NCBI GenBank assembly: GCA_964017185.1
Contig: OZ024880.1
Coordinates: forward strand, 44,095,071-44,159,070
Reading direction: 5' to 3'
DNA: 64,000 nucleotides
Origin: Rugalucina vietnamica
Taxonomy: Eukaryota > Mollusca > Bivalvia > Lucinida > Lucinidae
A program made the position numbers and the translations under genes. Below the pieces are notes generated by a model, which saw only the letters and a list, made by a program, of their open reading frames with translations, made no database searches and had not been told where the DNA came from. Below are positions 24,101 to 36,100 of the stretch, piece after piece (the stretch's first letter is position 1; every line of letters begins with the position of its first letter).

Positions 24101-27100
24101 AAAGTTAACAAGTACAGGCATTTTGTGAGGAAAAGGGTTTGACACTTGAACTAGGGGTAATTTGGTGTGCTGAATCCAAAAACCAATGTTGGCAAGTTGA
24201 GAAATGACGTCTTCATGTCCTAATTTGCATATTTTCAAAATGGCCGCCAAAATATCTAGAATCTGTTATATTGATGAAACGTTTCTTTGTTTGTCATGAT
24301 CTGAGCCTAAAATCACTTAAAATATATTGTTAGATGATTGCTTGACATAAATTTAAATGCAAAGAATTTTAGCCCGCAAAGATAAACTCAATTACACTAT
24401 GAAACTAATGCATGGTTTCCATGGCAACTATTAATGTGTTTCTTGAGGAGGGGTGTAGCTACAAAATTGATCATATCGCCATTGTTGCTCGTCCTATGCC
24501 GCTGAGCCTGGTCTCGTTGTTAAGCTTAGACATATCTCTTTTCTCCTGTGGTAAGTAATGCAATTTATCTAATTTGCATATTCATGAATTGTAATGAAAA
24601 CATTAAAAATGGTTTAAAATCCATAAATAAACAATTTTCAGGCCCAAACCATCATTATGACACTGTTATTGCGCAAGTTATATATCATGTGACAAATATA
24701 TTGATGTCATTGGCCTATTTGAAAATTTTATCTCATTTGCATATTTATGAATATTAATTATAATGTTGAAAACTGGGGCCAACTGAAAACCAGGGGAAAA
24801 CTATTGCCATTGAAGGGTTTGGTGGGTTATAAGATCTTTCTTGCATTTTAGGACAAATTTTCATGGCTGCCACTTTGGTCAGAGGGACCACTTACATGCC
24901 TTAAACTATTGTCCTCAACAATGAACATACTTGCATGATGTAAAAATATTGTTTCCACGCCCATCCATTGTGTGAGTCTATATAGAATGAGGTGCACTGA
25001 CAAAAATACACATATCCTACCAATAGCAGGCTCTACTATGATTGACCTGATAGTAGTGCTTGGACATAACGATTTAATGGTAATCCTAATATTCAAATAA
25101 TTGAATTTGCTTATTCATCAATATTAATGAAAATCGTAAGAAATGGAAGGAAAATCATGGAAAAAATGTAGGGTGTACATACAAAATCACTTGTACCTAG
25201 GTTGTAAATAAACATAGGACATTGAAAATGGTATCAAATGAATGATACGGTATCGTATTATCTCTTTGAAGTGTGATATAAGAAAAAAATATTTTCAATT
25301 TCATGTATATCAATGAAAACATGAAATTGAGAGAAAAAAAAAGGAAAACGATTAAACATACACTTGTATCTTAGCAACTAAAAGCCCCAATGTGCTGAAA
25401 ATGGAATCAAATGGTTGCTAGGGCAATGTTATACCATCCATACTGTAATAGATAAGTTATTTGAGTTTCATTTTCATGAATATTAATAAAATATTTAGGA
25501 ATTGGGTTAAAATGCAGAAAAATTAGGAGGTATACATTTAAGCACATGTGCGTATCTTGGCTACTTAAGGACCTAAAGAGTCTAAGTTGAAATCAAATGA
25601 CTGCTATGGCAATGTTCTATAACCATATGATCTGATATATAAGACATCTAGAAATTTTTTTGTTTTATGGATATTAATGAGATCTTTTAAATTAGAGAAA
25701 CATCACTGAAAAGTAAAGGCGGTATACCAACAAAGTTGCTTATATCTCCATCGCTAATACACTTAGAGGGATGAAAATGGTACCCATTGTATGTTAGGAC
25801 GATAAACAGCATCTGATTAAAACAATGTAGTCTGATAGATAAACCATAGCTTATCAAAAGCCATGAATGCTACGAAAAAATTGTAAAAATTACATACATA
25901 AAGTTGAATGTTGTGCTCAAACAAAATCGCTTGTATCTTGGTTGCTAACAAATACATGTATGCTTTATAAATCTGAACATATGGCAATAATAAATTTTAC
26001 GTGTACTAGCAATAATTTGATGCCACTTTGAACTCTCTAAGTCTATTTGCAGTCCAGATATAAGCAATTTTATTGGTAAACCCCATCATTTTCTGGTCAT
26101 GTTTCTATTATTTATAAAGATTGTATTAACATTCATACAACAAATATTTCAGATAAAGCAAATAGCAGATCATACGCTAATGTTTGAGCAATTGTTTGAT
26201 ACCAATTTCAGCTCTCTAGGTCTATCGCTAAGCATGATGTGCACGTTTTTACGTGTATACCGTCTTATGCTTTCAGCATTTTTACCCAAATTCCTAAAGA
26301 TGTTATTAATATTCATGAAAATAAAAATCAAATGACTTATAAATTGTAATATTGGATAGCATAATATTGCCTTAACAACCATTTTATCATCATTCAGCAC
26401 TTTAGGGCTTTGAGTTGCCAAGGTACAAGCCATTTTTTACATTTACCCCTTTAATTTTTTCCATTTTTTCTGTCATGTTTTTAAAGATTTCATTAATATA
26501 CATGAATTTACAATCCGATTATTCTTATATCATATTTTAGAGTTATAGTACATTGCCACAGCATTCATTTGATATCTCTTTTGGCATCCTAGGCTCATTA
26601 ACAGCCTGGGTACAGGTGTTTTTGTACGTATATCCCCTATCGTTTTTCACGATTTTTCTCCCATTATGATTTTTATTAATATTCATGAATATATGTAAAT
26701 TCAATGATTTCAATATTAGTTATGAAGGTTAAATTGCTATGTCAATGCAATACTACCAGACCAATCATAGTATTCTAAAGTATGCTTTTGGTGGGACATG
26801 GGTATCTTTGTAAGTTCATCCCATTCTATAGAATCACACTAGGGGTGGTTGTGGAAACAATATGATGTTTTCATCATGCGAATGTGTTCATTGTTGAAGA
26901 AAACTCTTTATGGCATTTAATTGGCCCATCTGACCAAACTGGCAGCCATGAAAATTTGTCCTAAAATGCAAAAACGATCATATAACGCACCAAAAACCTT
27001 TCAATGGCAATTGTTTTTCCTGGTTTTCGTTCCTATTTTTTGACAATTCAATTAATATTCATGAATATGCTAATGAGGTGAGTTTCATATTGACCATTGG

Positions 27101-30100
27101 CATCAATATATTTGTCATATATGGTATTACTGGTGCAATAACAAGTTGTCATAATGATAGCTTTTTTTCTGCCTGAAAATTGTTTACTTATGGATTTTAA
27201 AGCCGTTTATAATATTTTCATTAAAATTCATGAATATGCAAATTCGATAATTTGCATTACTTACCAAATAATCAAAAGGCGATATCTATGCTTTACAGTG
27301 AGACGAGGTGCAGTGATCTAGGACTTGTTACAGTGGAACTATGATCACTTTTGTAGGTACAAGTAGAAAAGCCCACACCCCTGCCCCCTCCGCACTCCCC
27401 ACCTCAGCCATTTAACGTTTGAGATTTTTTTTATTCATTGAAGACCTTCTAATCATTATAAAATGTTATTTTTATTATTTTGTAGCAGTTTGGAATCCTA
27501 AACATCTACTAATTTGCAGCAATTGATGTTTTTCTTAATTTTGGCGGCCATCTTGGAAATATGCAAATTAGATGGTGAAGGAGCCATTTCTCAGCTTGCC
27601 AACATTGGTTTTTGGATTCAGCATACCCGAATACCCCTAAAAATGATCTCAAACCCTTTTCCTCACAAAATGCGTGTACCTTCATAACGAAGCGTCTTTT
27701 TTCATTTTCTGTCTTAACTATATGGTCATTGCAAGGTTTTAGATGGGTTACAAGATCTTTCTTGCATCCCTGAAATCAATTCTCATGGCTGCCAGTGTAG
27801 TCAGAGGGACCACCTTAAAGCCATAAAACATTCTATTCAATTTACACATTTGCGTATTTGCATGATATAAAATTCCATAGTTTCAACACCCATCCTTAGC
27901 GCAGTGTGATTCTAAAGAATAGGGTGTACCTACAAAAATAGTCGTATTCCAACTATAGCATGCTCTAGAATACTATAATTGGTCTCATAGGAATGCATGG
28001 ACCTAGCAATTTAACCTAAATACCTATTATTCAAATGGTTGAATTTGCTTTTTCATGAGAATTTATGAAACACATAAGGAATGGGAGAAAAATCTTGAAA
28101 AATAGGGGGTATACTACAAAATCATACCAGAGCGGTTTACAAACCCAGGATGCTAAAAGAAGTACCAAATGAAGCTATGCCAATGTATTATGACCCTAAA
28201 ATCTGATATTAGCATGATCTGAGTTTCAGTTTCATGAATTTAAATGAAATCTTCATAAATAATGATATGAATGAAGAGGTGGAACAATTTAACGGGTAAA
28301 CCTACAAAATGACTTCGGCAACCAAAAGCCCTAACATGCTGAAAATTGATTGCTAGGACAATATCATACCATCCTGTACTACAAAATATAAGTCATCTGA
28401 TTTTCTTTGTTTCATGAATATTAACAAAACCTTTCTAATCAAGACGAAAATTACGGAAAACTAAGGTGGTATACATAGAAAAGCACATGTATCTTCGCTA
28501 CTGATAGACCTAGTGAGTTATAATTAGAACCAAATGATTGTTAGGACAATATTCTATAACTATAATCTGATATATAAATTATAAGCTATTTCTTTTGTAT
28601 GGATAATAATGAGATCTATATAAATAAGTGAAAATCAACGAACCACAAAGGGGGTATACCAACAAAATGGCTTATATCTCGACCTCCAATAGCTGTAGAG
28701 AACTCAAAATAGCATCAATTTATAGCTAGGACACCATTTTATTGCCATGTATTGAGATATACAGGGAAAGCGTGCTGGCAACCAAGATTCAATAAATTTT
28801 GTTGGCGCACATGAGGTTAGGATCCTGTAAAACCGGTTTAAGCCCGCCAGTAACTTTGTGTTACTGATCGTTCCAAGTCGATACTTCTGTGATGGTTCTT
28901 TTTGTTTTATGTCTTGGTGTTTAAAATTTTTTTGTGCTGTTGGCGCCTGATGTATGTTTTCATATTTTTAATTAAGTTAAGGTAACTGAGTGGCCACCTA
29001 TTGGGAAAATAGCTGCTCATTCGGCTTACGATATGTTTCATGGTATAAGTGCCTGATTGTTGGTTTGGTTTTTTCCCACCTCGGTTTTTGGAGTGGGAAT
29101 CTCTTTCTGATTGCGCCTTTTCCTGATCTTTGCCTACTTGTACCTTTCAATTTTCTGCTAATATTACAAATTTTCGAAATTTTATGTGACATTTACAACA
29201 TTTAAAAAAAAACTTATGGTTAGGCTATCAGACTCAATGGTAATAGTGCATTATCCTTGCTTTCTATTATAGTGCTCGAAGGAAATTGGCAGCTGAGATA
29301 TGGACCTTGTATACCCTTCCTTTTTGTTTATTTTCTCTTGTTTATAAAAATCTCATTGATGCCCACACATTTAAAATCACTGATGATTTATATATTAGAT
29401 GTATATGGTTATCGAACATTGTCATAGCAATCATTTGATACCAATTATAGCTCTATAGGGCTATCAGTATACAGGATATATGTGAATTTCTATGTATACC
29501 GCCATATTTTGTCCGTAATTTTCATCTAAATTTGAAAAGGTTTGCTAATATTCATAAAACAAAAATTCAAATGACATATATTATAGTACGTGATGGTAAA
29601 CTATTGCCCTAGCAACCATTTGATGCCATTTTTAGCATCCCAGGCGAAATAGAGACCATGGTCGACCATGGTCACCATGGTTTTTGATGGTTGACCATGT
29701 TATTTCATGGTCAACCATCAAATACCATGAAAATACCTATGTCTGTACCATGGTCGACCATGGTTGACTATGGTCGGTTCTCATAAAATTCAACTAACCA
29801 TGGTCGACCATGGTTAACTATGGTAGAAAAAGAGGACCAAAATTACTACCATGGTGGACCATGGTTGACCATGGTCGACCATGGTCAAAATTTTTCCTGA
29901 GCATGCTCATAGCAACTCTATGACATCACTTCCTGTCTAAAATGGAGGGAAAGAAAACATACACAATATGAGTTTTTTTCAAGTTTAAGGAGCAGGTGCT
30001 CAGTGATAAGAAGTTAATTTCATTCCAGATTGATGCAGTAAGTGATATTTACAATGTTTAAATGTATTTTAAGTAAACATATCTTTTCTTTTAGATCATG

Positions 30101-33100
30101 TGACTTGTATTGATACTTTTCTGTTAAATTGCATCATCCCCATTCCCCACCCACACAAATCATGGTGTGAGAGTGTGAAGAATCATATTTTGATTCAAGA
30201 GAGAGACAAAGAGATCTTACAGAATATAAATTATGCACATGATTTAATTTAATTTGACATCCATAAATTTGAATAAGACTTTTAAACTGTTTGTTTGAAT
30301 TAAAGTAAATTTAAACTGAAATTAAAAATAAAATGAAGTCAAAGACCATGGTTTACCATGGTCAACCATGGTCCACCATGGTCAACCATGGTCTACCATG
30401 GTCAGTGCCTAATGTCCATTCACAAAGTTAAATATCTCTATATATAAAGCCAGTTGAACAATCTTGATATTTCACATGTGCCATCACTGATGTGAAGAAA
30501 TTAAAAGCTTTTGGACAGATCTGTTGTGAAGTCAGAATAGTTTCTATGGCAACAGATAGCTCCCATTGAGTATCCATTTTTCAGCCATTTTTGATTGCAT
30601 GATCTTCAGACATGCAGATATCTAAAACAGGCATGAGAGCTTGAATGAGTTAGAATTTGAAACATTAAATGGACTTTTCGCTCTATATTGAGGAAAATAT
30701 TATATCCAGGTTTTCTTGGCTATTTTTTCAAACTGATCATTTACATTCATGTTTCAAGACTGTGTAGTCTGCACTATTAGCAATGTAACACTTTAAGAAT
30801 AAACAAGTGCCAGCATTGAATAGTTCAGGATGTCAGATGGTTGAATGACCATGCACTACCATGGAAAACCATGGACTACCATGGTAGTTCATGGTCATAC
30901 AACCATGGAAAACCATGGTCGACCATGTATGACCATGTTTTGTTAATTGGCGGTTTTTGATGGTTGACCATGGTCATAAGGACCATGGTAGACCATGGTT
31001 CACCATGGTCGACCATGGTCAACCATGGAAAACCATGGTCCTCATGACCATGGTCAACCATGGAAAACCATGGTCTACCATGGTCATAAGGACCATGGTC
31101 GACCATCAAAAACCGCCAATTAACAAAACATGGTTGTCCATGGTCGACCATGGTTTTCCATGGTTGTATGACCATGAACTACCATGGTAGTCCATGGTAT
31201 TCCATGGTTGTTCATGGTCATGTGGCCATCATTTTCGCCTGGGATGTAAGGATTTTTGGTTGCCGAGATACAAGTAATTTTGTAGATTTACCCATTCAAT
31301 TTTTCCACTTTTTCATTCCTATTTATGATGTTTTCATTGAAATTCATGAAATTGTAACTCAGATCATGCTTATGTCAGACTTTGGAGTCACAGTACATTG
31401 CCATAGCATTCATTTGATACATCTCTTACATTTTTGGTTTGTTAACAGCTCTTGTACAAGTGATTTGGTATGTATACTCCATTTTTTATCAATATGTTTC
31501 TTCGATTTCTTGTGTGCTTTATTAATTTTCACGAATAAGCAAAATCAGCGATTTGAATAATAGGTTTTAACCCTCGTCCTGCGGGACCCGCATGTATGCG
31601 GAATCGTAGTGCCAGGCTGTATGGCTGCACCCGCATATATGCGGATCCGCAGGTACCGTATTTTAGTCATACAAATATCTCGACCAATCAAAATCAATGT
31701 ACTATCGATGTTCGGGTCGGTTGCTATACACAATGGAAAAAACGTTTTGCCGTTATATCGGACATTATTATTGGTTTTACAGGTAAGACACGTGACTTTT
31801 AGCGAGATTTCAGCAGCTGATCAAGATGGCAAATTACTCGCTACAAATTGGGACGTTTTTCAATGATTTAAACACCGATTCTGATAGCGGAGATGAATTT
31901 TGGTCTTCGAGGTGTACGACATTGATATTGACCGACAGAATCAAGACGATTCTGACGATGAATGGGCATTTGACATTAAAAAATCGGCTGAGGGCGACCC
32001 AGAACCGACACACCTTTAGTTAACAGGTGTGCCTGGAGTCACTGGCTCTACCGCGCTTCCTAATAGTTAGTTTCTAGTTTCTAAACTATGACTGTTCAAA
32101 AAAAAGAATATTTTTGTGTTCAGTACTTTGAAAATTAGCAATTTCAAATTTTTTGGAAACACACCTGGACGGTCCCTTTGATGTTTCTTTGATGTTGATA
32201 AATTATTTCCTACCTGAGAAACTGAAAAGTGTATAAAAGTGTTTGAAAATACATGTATTCATATTTTATTAAGATTACCTAGTATTTCAAGGAGCAGCAA
32301 TCACATTTTTACAAGTAATTGTATGTTTTATCATTTTTCACATATTTACCTTAATTAATCAATTAATTTTACAGGTAAATGGCGCATGTCCATAATTGGG
32401 CAGCCAATATAAGTGTCATTCAATTGTCCATGATCCCAAATTATTTACTTGGTTTCAAGGGATATTATTTGCCCAAATTAGCTGGTTTTAATATATGCAT
32501 AAGTTTGAAATATGTTGCAAAACAATCTTTAGCTCACCTGAACCTTTGACCTTTGATCCCGGCTTATATGTCACACCTGATGTCACTTTTTTTTTCTAAA
32601 GATGACAATGTTCGATGGGGCACGTAAATGTCACAAAACAACAAAGGTATTGAGTAAAACAACACAGATTTTACAGCTGTATTTGTATTTTATTACTTTT
32701 TCACACCTTTACCTCAATTAATTAATTAATATTTCACAGGTAAGAAAAAAATAACGACAAAACATGAAAAATCTTGAAGATCAATGCAATACCTTTACAA
32801 TGATGTACAACATGTTAACATACCAGAATAAAATAATACAGTACAATACATGCAAAACATGATACTCACATTTTACAAAATTACAAAAAAACACTGGAGC
32901 TATACAGAATATTCAGCAGGACAAGGGTTAAGGTTAAATTGCTAAGTACATGCATCACTATCAGAGCAATTATAGTATTCTAGAGCATACTATTTTTGGT
33001 ATATGTGTATTTTTGTGAGTCCACCCTATTCTTTATAATCACACTTGGGGTGGGTGTGGAAGCTATGTAATTTTATATCATGCAAATGTGTTTAGTGTTG

Positions 33101-36100
33101 TGGACAACATTTGATGACATTGAAGTAGTTCCCCTACCACACTGGCAGCCATGAGAATTTGTTTCAGGGATACAAGACAGATCTTATAACCCATCTAAAA
33201 CTTTGCAATGTCTACAGTTTTTTTCCTCATTTTTCCTCTATTTTTGACATTTCTATTACTATTCATGAATATTAAAATGAGATCGTTTTCATTTAGGCGC
33301 ATGCCTTCAATAAATTTGTCATATGATATAACTGGTTCAATAACAAAGTGTCACAATGATACTTTGGACCTGAAAGAAGTCTATTTATGAATTTTTGTAC
33401 GATTTTTCTGTCATTTTTAATGTTTTCATTAAAATTCATGAATATGCAAATCAGATTACATGCATTACTTACCATAAGATGAAAGGACTATGTCTAAGCT
33501 TTTCAATGAGACCAGGTTCAATGGTTTAGAATAAGTAACAGCGTATATCTGATCAATTTTGTATGTACATCCCCATTGTCAAGAATCCCGTTGACGGTTG
33601 ACATGGAAACCATCCATTTATGCATATTGTAAACATGTTTATCGTTGAGGACAAACTTTCTTTGCATTTTGGGGGTCCTAATGAATGATTTGGCTCCCAT
33701 TAAAATTGTCCTAGGGGTTTCAAGGCAGATCAAATTGGCCCACGGGGTAAAATACATGTATTCGTATTTGTGTTTATAACTGGATGGGTGGGGTAATTAG
33801 GACTGCATAGATGTGGCATAAATAATACATGGACGTGTTTCTTGACGTAAACATATGTCCCCGTGGTCGCATAGGTGTGCAAACAAGTTCTTGGCAGTAA
33901 AGAAAGAGTTTAAGGATCATTTATATAAAATTCGTTTTACCTATGTCGCACTTTTTCTTAAGCAGTTACAAAATGGGGTGGTTGTACAAAACGCTTGCTC
34001 CTGAAAAAATGCTACCACAATTTGACCGTACGACGTGCCTAGAAATGTTGTAGAATGGTAGTTCTTATCGACTATACAGTCAAACCTTTTCTGGCGGGTA
34101 AGTTGTGCGGATAGAATTTTTAAATTTCTAGCCCCTTGACTAACAGCTTTGTTTTGTTTTTGAGTGAAACACTTTAACTCCCAAAAGTACTGGATAATAC
34201 CCAGGAAGTGTTTGCTCCATCCAGACATGCCATGTGACAGAGCTGTACATGTACAGATTACTAGAAGCTTTAAATTTTGTATTCAGGAAGTAGAGGGATC
34301 ATGCTATCTTTTGTAAGATCTAATAGCAAGTTTTAGCAATGATTGAAGATTTTTACTATTCAGATGTGAATTTTATAATAATCTTGACAGGCCACATATC
34401 CAAATGCTGTCTTTAAAATGGGTTTAAACCATTCTAATGTTTGCTTAAGCATACTGAAAAAAGCAAATCTTTAGACCATTGACAGTTGCAAATCTATTTC
34501 TTTGTAGTCTATATTTGAACATGAAACCTTAAAGGATCTTGAATAGGCAGATCAATTTATATCATTAAATACAAAATTTGGCCTCATTTTTCCAATGAAG
34601 CCTTACAATCAGTTTCATAGATCTTTATAGAGCACAGTTTTGAAAAGCTAGGAAGTATAATCACAGTGTATATCCGAGCGTATGCAGAACAGACGGTTAC
34701 GGAACGGACAGACGTTTACAGGAGCACGCGCTTTTTCGCGCCAAAAATGTTTTTCCGTTCTTTTAAAGTGACTAATGCAAATATTGAGACCAAACTAGAG
34801 CAGATGTGTTGCATACATACCCGTCTAGTTGTCTGTGCTCAAGAGCACAATGATTTTTCAGGGGGTTTGCCATAACTGCCCAAGACGTGTGAAAAATGGC
34901 ATATTTTGTATTTTTTTTGGCTGTGTGTCGAGATTGCTTGCAAAATAAGCCATTGTCAACCTTTTGGATTTAGTCCGTATGTAGTTAAATATGTCCTGAA
35001 CCACCAGACATTAAATATTTTATATGTTTTCCAGTAAAAATAGCCTTTTTCTGAAGCATATGGTAATTTCATGGTTACGGGGCGGTACAGTCGTTTGTTA
35101 CGGAGCGGAACAGACGAAATGACGCATTTCCATACGAAACGGAACAGACGTAGGCGAGCTTTAGAATACGGATTGAAACAGACGCTGTATAGTAGAAATG
35201 TAAGATACAAACATGTTTTAGCTCACTCGAGCTTTCCGATTCACTATAGACAGCGGAATTTTTACAGACCCAGCGTCTGTCCGTCCATCTGTTCCTCACC
35301 ATCCTGCTTAGCAAATATTTCACCACATTCATAGGGAGAAATACATATGAAATGCCATCCGGCATTCTAAATCCTTACTTTAATAAATGTTTATGGCGTA
35401 CGTCATAACAACATGGATTCATTCGATGCTTCATCATGTTCATATTCCGATGCTTCATCGTGTTAATATGCACAAGCATGGCTAAATAGTAATAAACTGC
35501 GAGTAAATCAAATAAGTAAGATGCATGACAGAATCATATATGCTTACAAATCACGCCAAAGATTTTATCTCCCGCCGCAAGCTCCCTTTTGCGGCGTCTT
35601 GGCTGATTCTCACGCATCATTCATATATGGAAAGACTTTGGAATATATGACCGATGCTTTGGAGAGTTACTCCCGCCGGTGTGTACGGAGGTGGGTGTTC
35701 GCTTGATGACTTTGCTTAAGGACTGAGTATGCAAACAGGGAACCTTTTCCTTTGACCGAAATTCTAGGGTCTCTATATCACTAACGTATTCAGCACGAAT
35801 GCCAGCCTTCCATATAGACCTCCGGTTAAAACAGACATGAGTCTTATTATCGGACCTTTTCAGACTTTTTTCAGTCTTTTATTTTAGAATTTATTGTAAG
35901 ATATGCACTATTAGTGATACTATATTTAAAGGAGAAGAAAAGCCGTGATTGCCTCGTGATGCTGAGCACCAAGGAAGCCATTGGTACCATTTTAACGCAT
36001 TTGATATGGCGCGGCCTGGGCGAACCCACGACATCTCGCCCCCGAAGCGGGCGCTTTTACCACTGAGCTATCGGGACCTCCCCCCCGCCTCTCTCTCTCT

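Larger units (their letters stand above)
27735..33210. repeat. palindrome B of the foldback, with three insertions
   Basis: 27745-27800 pairs with 33138-33200 (CTCATGGCTGCCAGTG and complement). 27935-28030 pairs with 31545-31570 plus 32932-33040 (CTCTAGAATACTATAATTG). Insertions in this copy: a dispersed repeat near the centre (about 28820-29170), the ACCATGG element (29641-31241) and a piggyBac-like element (31571-32927). Confidence 0.7.
23175..34108. repeat. ~10.9-kb nested inverted-repeat (foldback) structure
   Basis: Outermost arms: GCACAACTTACC...CAGAAAAGGTTTGAC, then ATTCTACAACATTTCTAGGC and GTACGGTCAAATTGTGGTAG at 23175-23280, reverse-complemented at 34005-34108. Next arms: 23650-24050 pair with about 33300-33610. 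Inside lie two palindromes: A (about 24090-27715, centre near 25910) and B (about 27735-33210). A and B left arms are direct repeats of each other (24780-25060 vs 27735-28000), as are the right arms, so B looks like a tandem copy of A later broken by insertions. Everything is built from ~185-bp units with an ATTCATGAATATTAAT-like core. No coding frame. Confidence 0.75.

Noticed and set aside
30876..31190. Long open frames on both strands coding Met-Val-Asp-His-Gly repeats
   Set aside because: They are the translation of the ACCATGG palindromic repeat; open on both strands because the DNA is self-complementary.
36005..36085. Possible minus-strand tRNA
   Set aside because: Good D- and T-arm words but no matching acceptor stem; lies inside a transposon.
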